Part shown: one piece after another, positions 59,223-64,000 of the stretch
Layout of the letters: each line of letters begins with the position of its first letter
Position numbering within the stretch: the first letter of the stretch is position 1
Assembly: GCF_022965805.1 (NCBI RefSeq)
Contig: NC_133104.1
Coordinates: forward strand, 19,143,071-19,207,070
Reading direction: 5' to 3'
DNA from: Primulina eburnea
Taxonomy: Eukaryota > Streptophyta > Magnoliopsida > Lamiales > Gesneriaceae
DNA length: 64,000 bases
Program-made: the position numbers and the translations under genes
Notes under the pieces: generated by a model
Told to the model about the DNA's origin: nothing
The model's input: the letters and a program-made list of their open reading frames with translations, nothing else
The model's database searches: none

Positions 59223-60021
59223 CCTGACCTCTCTGTCGAGATCCATTCGAACTCGATGAACTACTCCCAGATTTCTTAAACTGCTTGCCCTTAGCTTTCA
59301 AAAATTCCTTCTTGCCACTACTACTAGATCCACTATCGAAGCGAGGAGGAGGTGGTGGAAACTGAGTGGTAGGCTGTGGCTGTCTCTGTCCCTGAACACT
59401 GTAAGAAGCGTCTCGCTGCCTGATCAATCCAGCCTCTACTCCCTTAGCTCTGTTCAGTGCCTCTGAAAAAGTATTAGGCCGTCCCGTGTTCACCAAAGTA
59501 AAGACATCTGGATTCAACCCATTGATGAACTGATCGGCCACTGTCTCGTCGTTCCCTGCCACATGCGGTGCAAATCGTAGCAATGCAGAAAATTTAGCAA
59601 CATACTCCTCGATGTTCCACTGTCCCTGCTTCAAATTCGCAAATTCAGCTCCTTTGTCTTTTCGGTAGGAAACGGGGAAGAAGCGCTGATAAAACTCATC
59701 TTTGAAGACTTTCCATGTGATATCAATGTCTCGGTGCTCCAAGGCTCTCTTTGTAGTCAACCACCAACTCTTGGCAACCTCTTGCATCTGATGCCCTATC
59801 AATTTCACACGTCGCTCATCAGTATACGCCAAAGACTCAAACAACATCTCGATATCATCAAGCCAGCTCTCGCACTCTATTGCACTCTCTGTGCCCTTCA
59901 GGGTAGGCGGATGGAAAGACTGAAATCTCTTCAATAAGGTCTCCATCGGTGTAGCGGTAACATCCATCTGTGCACCGGATGTACTACCCTGCTCTGGCTG
60001 TGGTATACGTCTAGGCGGCAT
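59223..60021 (-). pseudogene. gypsy-D gag, truncated C-terminus
   Basis: ATG at 60021 (MPPRRIPQPEQGSTSG), the conserved family start; the upstream in-frame ATG is in leader sequence. About 266 codons with the gag domain intact (KSWWLTTKRALE, FKDEFYQRFFPVSYRKDKGAEF) and no stop. It ends at GSRQRGQG in the serine-rich linker, where the copia LTR begins, so both zinc motifs and all of pol are missing on this side. Confidence 0.92.
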
Positions 60022-60265
60022 AAATCTGATTATCAAACTAATTAGTACAAAATCAATATCATCTGTCTCAGCCCTCCTCTGATCATAACCTCTGATCGAG
60101 AATCGGTTCTGATTCAGGCTTGACAAGTATATGCTGTAAATCAATTCAGATAATACCACAACATACAATAAGGAAAGCAATAAATCATGCTAGCATCTCA
60201 AAAGCAAGGAAGATGACTCGATCTACCCCGCTCACTCTATTCTATCTCAGTCTACAAAACCTACA
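60022..60265 (-). other. gypsy-D leader
   Basis: Non-coding stretch between PBS and gag, similar to the gypsy-B leader; it contains a run AGGTTCTGTAGACTGAGATAG-like start shared by the family. Confidence 0.6.
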
Positions 60266-60277
60266 GCTCTGATACCA
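60266..60277 (-). other. primer-binding site, gypsy-D
   Basis: Reverse complement of TGGTATCAGAGC, 5 bp from the LTR. Confidence 0.95.
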
Positions 60278-60570
60278 CCTGTTGTTGGGACCCGGGCTCT
60301 AACTCAATTCTTTTGGGATTTATTAGATCTTTGCTCGAAAATGTGGGTCAAAATTTTGATTTTAACATTAATTCAAATGTATAATTATAGCATAACATGT
60401 CTTTGTATTAAATAAACATAACGTACATACACGTCTGTTTTGTACAATCATACACTAGTATTTAAAAGTTTTCAATACACGTCTAGTACAACAACTAGTA
60501 AGCTGCACGCCCGAGATCTCCACGCTATCAACAATCTCTCATCTTCCTCGTGACCCAGATCCTGCCCCAC

Positions 60571-60618
60571 CTGTTGCCATGCACACATACAGACACGACA
60601 ACAGCCGGATAACTCCGG
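60571..60618 (-). other. conserved double hairpin in gypsy LTR (D)
   Basis: On the minus strand CCGGA-GTTA-TCCGG then CTGTTGTCGTG / CATGGCAACAG. All 11 positions pair if two G-U pairs are allowed. It lies 288 bp from the LTR end. Confidence 0.8.
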
Positions 60619-61756
60619 TGAGAACATATCCCAGTATAAAACATGGATGCATGCAATGTAATAATCATGTATAAAGCATAGCATATATCAAGTAACATGA
60701 ATGCAAATCTAAACATGTAGAAGAATACAAATCTGTATTCAACATTTAAATCTTGACTCGACTCATTTCTAATCTAGGGATCCCGGTGTGAATAAGACGG
60801 TCTGTCACCTACCCAACCACTCGAGGTGACGGTACGTCTTATTCCTAGACTTCGGTCAACTCTGTATCGAGGGTCTACACATAGAGAATATCTACTACTA
60901 TGCGTCGATACACCGAAACGTTTAGTTTTAGCCAATCTGCCAATATCTCCTATCTCAGGACTCGAATATAAATCAATAAACAATAAATTACATAATCAAA
61001 TGTAATAACAATCTAGTATGCGATTTAGGGAAACTCGTATCAAATCTGAATCGAGTTGTGCAATCCCGTGACCACATGAATTATACCTTTCTTGCCGAAT
61101 AGTCAGTGTCGTAGTCGAAGTCTCAAGTTCAATGTAGCCAATATAAATATGAAATGGCAATGTGGATACACACAATATCAATCTCTAACTCAAAGCAACA
61201 CCATAATACAGTCAATAATAAATCTCGGTACCAATTGACGGCATAACGGCGTATTCTTGCGATACCGATAACTCAATCTCAACATAACAATATCATAATC
61301 AATCCCAATTACTCATAATCTCATCCAACACAAACATGTATACCAAATTCTGCATAATCTTCACATAATACATGCTGGAAAAATTGAGAACATCTATACG
61401 GTATCCGAAATTCATTCCGATTGTATTTCTACGATACTCAATATACTAAAAACACATATTCTAACTCAAATCTGAATTTCCCCAACATAATTATTCCAAA
61501 ACATGCTGAAATATAACAAAACTTACATTCCTACCTAGCTCTTGTTGCAAGAATCACAAATCCGTGCTCGGAATCAAAATCGGATCTTTAAATCTTGCAC
61601 AATCAAATTTTTAACCTATGAAGACTCTTGAGGAAACTAAGCTTGCTCTCGTTTCTTGCATGCTGAATGAAGGAGAATGAAGTGTCATTGTAAAGTTTAT
61701 ATATAACATGCCATGTGTCAACGTAAAATTCGAAGGTGGCATTTTCACATGCAACA

Positions 61757-61984
61757 CCGCGGGTGCGGTTGCTCAAGAGCGCGGGTGCGCTGTGCTCACG
61801 GCGAGTTCATCTTAAATTGCAGCACTTAGACCGCGGGTGCGGTCCCTGCATGACCGCGGGTGCGGTCTCACCACCGCGGGTGCGGTCTTGTTAGCACCGC
61901 TGGTGCGGTCTTGCTTCGCACAAATCCATCAACTTTCTGTCAATGCACCGCGGGTGCTGTATCTCCTAGCACCGCGGGTGCGGT
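61757..61984 (-). promoter_or_regulatory. phased ACCGCGGGTGCGGT array, gypsy-D
   Basis: Eight motifs start at 61757, 61779, 61831, 61853, 61874, 61897, 61948 and 61972: spacings 22, 52, 22, 21, 23, 51, 24. The edge of the array is about 51 bp from the TATA box. Same motif as in the F-type LTR. The ORF at 61837-62130 is a translation of the array. Confidence 0.82.
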
Positions 61985-62080
61985 GTGGCTTCGGCCCTGC
62001 TCGCTCAAAATCCCATAATTCATGCATTCTTATCTCTACAAGTCTAACATCAATGATACTGATAATTCTTGAGCCTTACA

Positions 62081-62118
62081 TTTCTCCCCCTCTTAGACAG
62101 GAGTTCGTCCTCGAACTC
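62081..62118 (-). other. polypurine tract and hairpin, gypsy-D
   Basis: AAGAGGGGGAGAAA next to the LTR, with GAGTTCG-AGGA-CGAACTC about 8 bp upstream, on the minus strand. Confidence 0.88.
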
Positions 62119-62182
62119 GTACGCAAATAATCATGCAAGTATACCCAAAACAGTATAATCAAAATTGAAAGGAAGACTCACA

Positions 62183-62340
62183 TCATATGAATAACTCGGG
62201 ATGTTTCTGTCTCATATCAGACTCTGTCTCCCAAGTTGCTTCCTCGATGCCATGACGACTCCACTGAACCTTCACAAGCGGAATGGTCTTGGTTCTAAGC
62301 TGTTTCTCCTTCCGATCAAGAATCTGTATCGGTCGTTCAA
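62183..62340 (-). pseudogene. gypsy-D pol C-terminal fragment
   Basis: 52 codons closely matching the end of gypsy-B pol ([24 protein letters not shown]), with the natural TGA at 62185-62183. This is the chromodomain-like tail. The rest of pol is displaced by the C-type LTR inserted at 62341. Confidence 0.92.
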
Positions 62341-62734
62341 TGTGGGGACCCGGACGCTAATAATCTTCTTAATCATCTTTGGGATTTAATTATCTGTTCT
62401 GATAAACAGGGTCTAAAAATTAATTATCTGTTCTGATAAACAGGGTCTAAAAATTTTTCTTTTTAAAATATAGCTGCGGAAGATAATGGCATCTAATTAA
62501 TATACATATCAGTATAAAAATACATTTCCGTATTAAAAGTACAATAATATACAACAATCTAATCTAAGGTTCAGTTAATAATTTCAAGTAATAAAACCAA
62601 GTCTATTGTAAGTCCGGAATCACCACGCTAAATTCGTCTTCTCTCATCATCATCTTGACCCCAATCCTTCCCCACCTGTTGTCATGCACACATACAAAAC
62701 AAGACAACAGCCGGATAACTCCGGTGAGAATAAA
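62341..62734 (-). repeat. C-type LTR, 3' 394 bp, in gypsy-D
   Basis: Starts TGTGGGGACCCGG (the LTR end read in reverse) and includes the double hairpin (62676-62724). A 33-bp segment ending ACAGGGTCTAAAAAT is duplicated in tandem (about 62386-62452). It is interrupted at 62735 by another LTR of the same type. Confidence 0.88.
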
Positions 62735-64000
62735 TGTGGGGACCCGGACGCTAATCATCTTCTTAATCATCACTGGGATGTAATTATCTATTCTGATAAA
62801 CAGGGTCTAAAAATTCTTTTTTTTTAAAAAAATATAAACGCGGAAGGTAATGGCATCTAATAATATACATATCTGTATAAAATACATTTCAGTATTATCA
62901 TACAATAATCTAATCTAAGGTTCAACTACTAAATTCAAGTAATAAAACCCAATCTACTGTAAGTCCGGAATCACCACGCTAACTCGTCTTCTCTCATCGT
63001 CATCTCGACCCTGATCCAGCCCCACCTGTTGTCATGCACACATACAAAACAAGACAACAGCCGGATAACTCCGGTGAGAATAAATCCCAGTATAAAACAT
63101 GGTAAACATGTATATACATAAAATAATTCATGAAACATGCTGTTACGAATAAAATCGAAACATTAGATTTCATAAGCTATGAAATCTAATCACACAACAA
63201 GCATGCACTTCAAATCAACCAACCATGCATATAACCAATCTAAATCATAAAAACATGCTAGCACAATTGGAAGCAATAATGATGGGTCCTATGATCTAGG
63301 AACCACATCCATATAAGCATGCAGTCCTAATCAATCACGTCTAGACTTGACTCGACTAGCACTCTAGGGATCCCGGTGTGAATAAGACGTCACTACCTAC
63401 CCTCCAATCGGGGTAATGAACGTCTCATTCCTAGACTTCGGTCTGAGCTGTATCAACGGCGGCAATAAGAGTAATACCTACTCCTATGCTGAGATACACC
63501 GAAACGTCTAGATATTTGACAATGCCTGTGAAAGACTTTCCTATCTTAACTGCAATGAATAACAATCTGTAAACAAAGCATAATCATATTCATAACTGAA
63601 TATCACAATTATCTTACCTGCTTGAATACAGATTCTATAATCAAAGCATAATCAGATAACAATATAACAAGAGTATAGTATGTGATTTAGTGGGCAACTC
63701 AACGTGATCTCAATTGAGTTGTTCTTCCCAAATATCACATGAATTATACCTTTATCTTCCCCGTCTGAGGAAGACGTAGTCTCGAAATCCAGTCTGTCCA
63801 TCTTCAAACTGAAATGACAAGAATAAATACACTGTATCAATGTGTAGCTCAAAACGCAATCCGTTCTGATCAATACCCAATTCAGTACAAAATCTGATCA
63901 CATCAACAATATCACGAGATAACAGAAACCAATACTGAATCTGATCAATCTGTACCAACTGATGTTTAGACGGCATAACACTACAGTCTTGTAACCCCGT
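62735..64000 (-). repeat. C-type LTR, continues beyond window
   Basis: Nearly identical to the gypsy-C LTRs over 1266 bp, with the double hairpin at 63026-63074. Towards the right edge (after about 63670) it differs more. Its array and internal region lie outside the window. ORFs at 63652-63976 are LTR by-products. Confidence 0.93.

Larger units (their letters stand above)
60283..62080 (-). repeat. gypsy-D LTR (1798 bp)
   Basis: Minus strand: TGTAAGGCTCAAG (62080) to GGGTCCCAACA (60283). Contains the ACCGCGGGTGCGGT array (61757-61984), a TATATATAA-type box (about 61696-61706) and the double hairpin (60571-60618). It has the CCGGGATCCC core shared with gypsy-B and -C. Confidence 0.93.
59223..62340 (-). 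mobile_element. gypsy-D, shared-LTR tandem remnant (pol end-LTR-PBS-gag)
   Basis: Reading the minus strand: the last 52 codons of pol (62340-62183), PPT, one LTR (62080-60283), PBS (60277-60266), leader and gag (60021-59223). Internal sequence therefore lies on both sides of one LTR, as expected after unequal recombination between tandem copies or insertion of a one-LTR circle. Closest to gypsy-B. Confidence 0.88.

Noticed and set aside
61837..62130. ORF of 97 codons in gypsy-D LTR; similar ones at 43174, 44591 and 16276
   Set aside because: These are translations of the repeated GC-rich motifs, with no homologous frame in other copies.

Overview
This window is plant nuclear DNA made almost entirely of nested LTR retrotransposons. 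I found no host gene, tRNA, rRNA or CRISPR array. The evidence is Ty1-copia polyproteins (gag-PR-IN-RT-RNaseH) and Ty3-gypsy polyproteins (gag-PR-RT-RNaseH-IN with a chromovirus-like C-terminus). LTRs run TG...CA, primer-binding sites match plant initiator tRNA-Met (TGGTATCAGAGC or TGGTATCCGAGC), polypurine tracts lie just 5' of 3' LTRs, and two 5-bp target-site duplications are visible. The setting fits repeat-rich eudicot heterochromatin. I cannot name the species.

Layout. 1-9428: copia-1 (+), with its 5' LTR cut by the window edge, a heavily frameshifted gag-pol and a complete 3' LTR. 9429-26747: copia-2 (+), whose 5' LTR abuts copia-1's 3' LTR at a 2-bp microhomology. Its 947-codon gag-pol is interrupted inside the reverse transcriptase by gypsy-A (16152-23940, TSD TGGAA), and its 3' end has lost the pol terminus and the start of the 3' LTR. 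26748-29137: pol of an older gypsy (E). 29138-36084: gypsy-B (+), with a full gag-pol frame broken by one TGA; its 3' LTR is truncated. 36085-36302: fragment starting TGTAACGACC. 36303-43145: copia-3 (-), lacking its 3' LTR and most of its integrase. 43146-46195: two copies of an F-type LTR separated by a minus-strand LTR piece (G). 46196-57816: a degenerate gypsy (H) split by gypsy-C (47207-55328, minus, TSD GTTCT, two 2222-bp LTRs). 57817-59222: copia LTR fragment (-). 59223-62340: gypsy-D (-), arranged as pol end-LTR-PBS-gag, a shared-LTR tandem. 62341-64000: two more C-type LTRs, one inside the other.

Three non-coding structures stand out. (1) The promoter side of every gypsy-type LTR carries an array of family-specific GC-rich palindromes in doublets 22-24 bp apart. 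In the best-ordered arrays the doublets are separated by about 31, 42 or 52 bp, close to whole helical turns, and in A, B, C and D the array ends about 50 bp from a TATA box. Different LTR types share the same motif, and one motif differs between otherwise related LTRs. (2) The copia LTR contains a run of about ten consecutive stem-loops, mostly with TGTG or GTG loops, whose arms change in compensating ways between copies. (3) The gypsy LTRs share a double hairpin about 290-300 bp from the LTR 3' end, with compensatory and G-U changes between families.

The elements also show how such families live and die. Gypsy-A, -C and -H carry gag but a dead protease and decayed pol shared between copies, yet the LTR pairs of A and C are nearly identical, so they were probably mobilised in trans. 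Deletions with 2-bp, 5-bp and 11-bp repeats at their edges trimmed the copia elements. Frame breaks in copia-1 between about 3500 and 5920 are mostly single-base indels, which may reflect sequence error rather than age.
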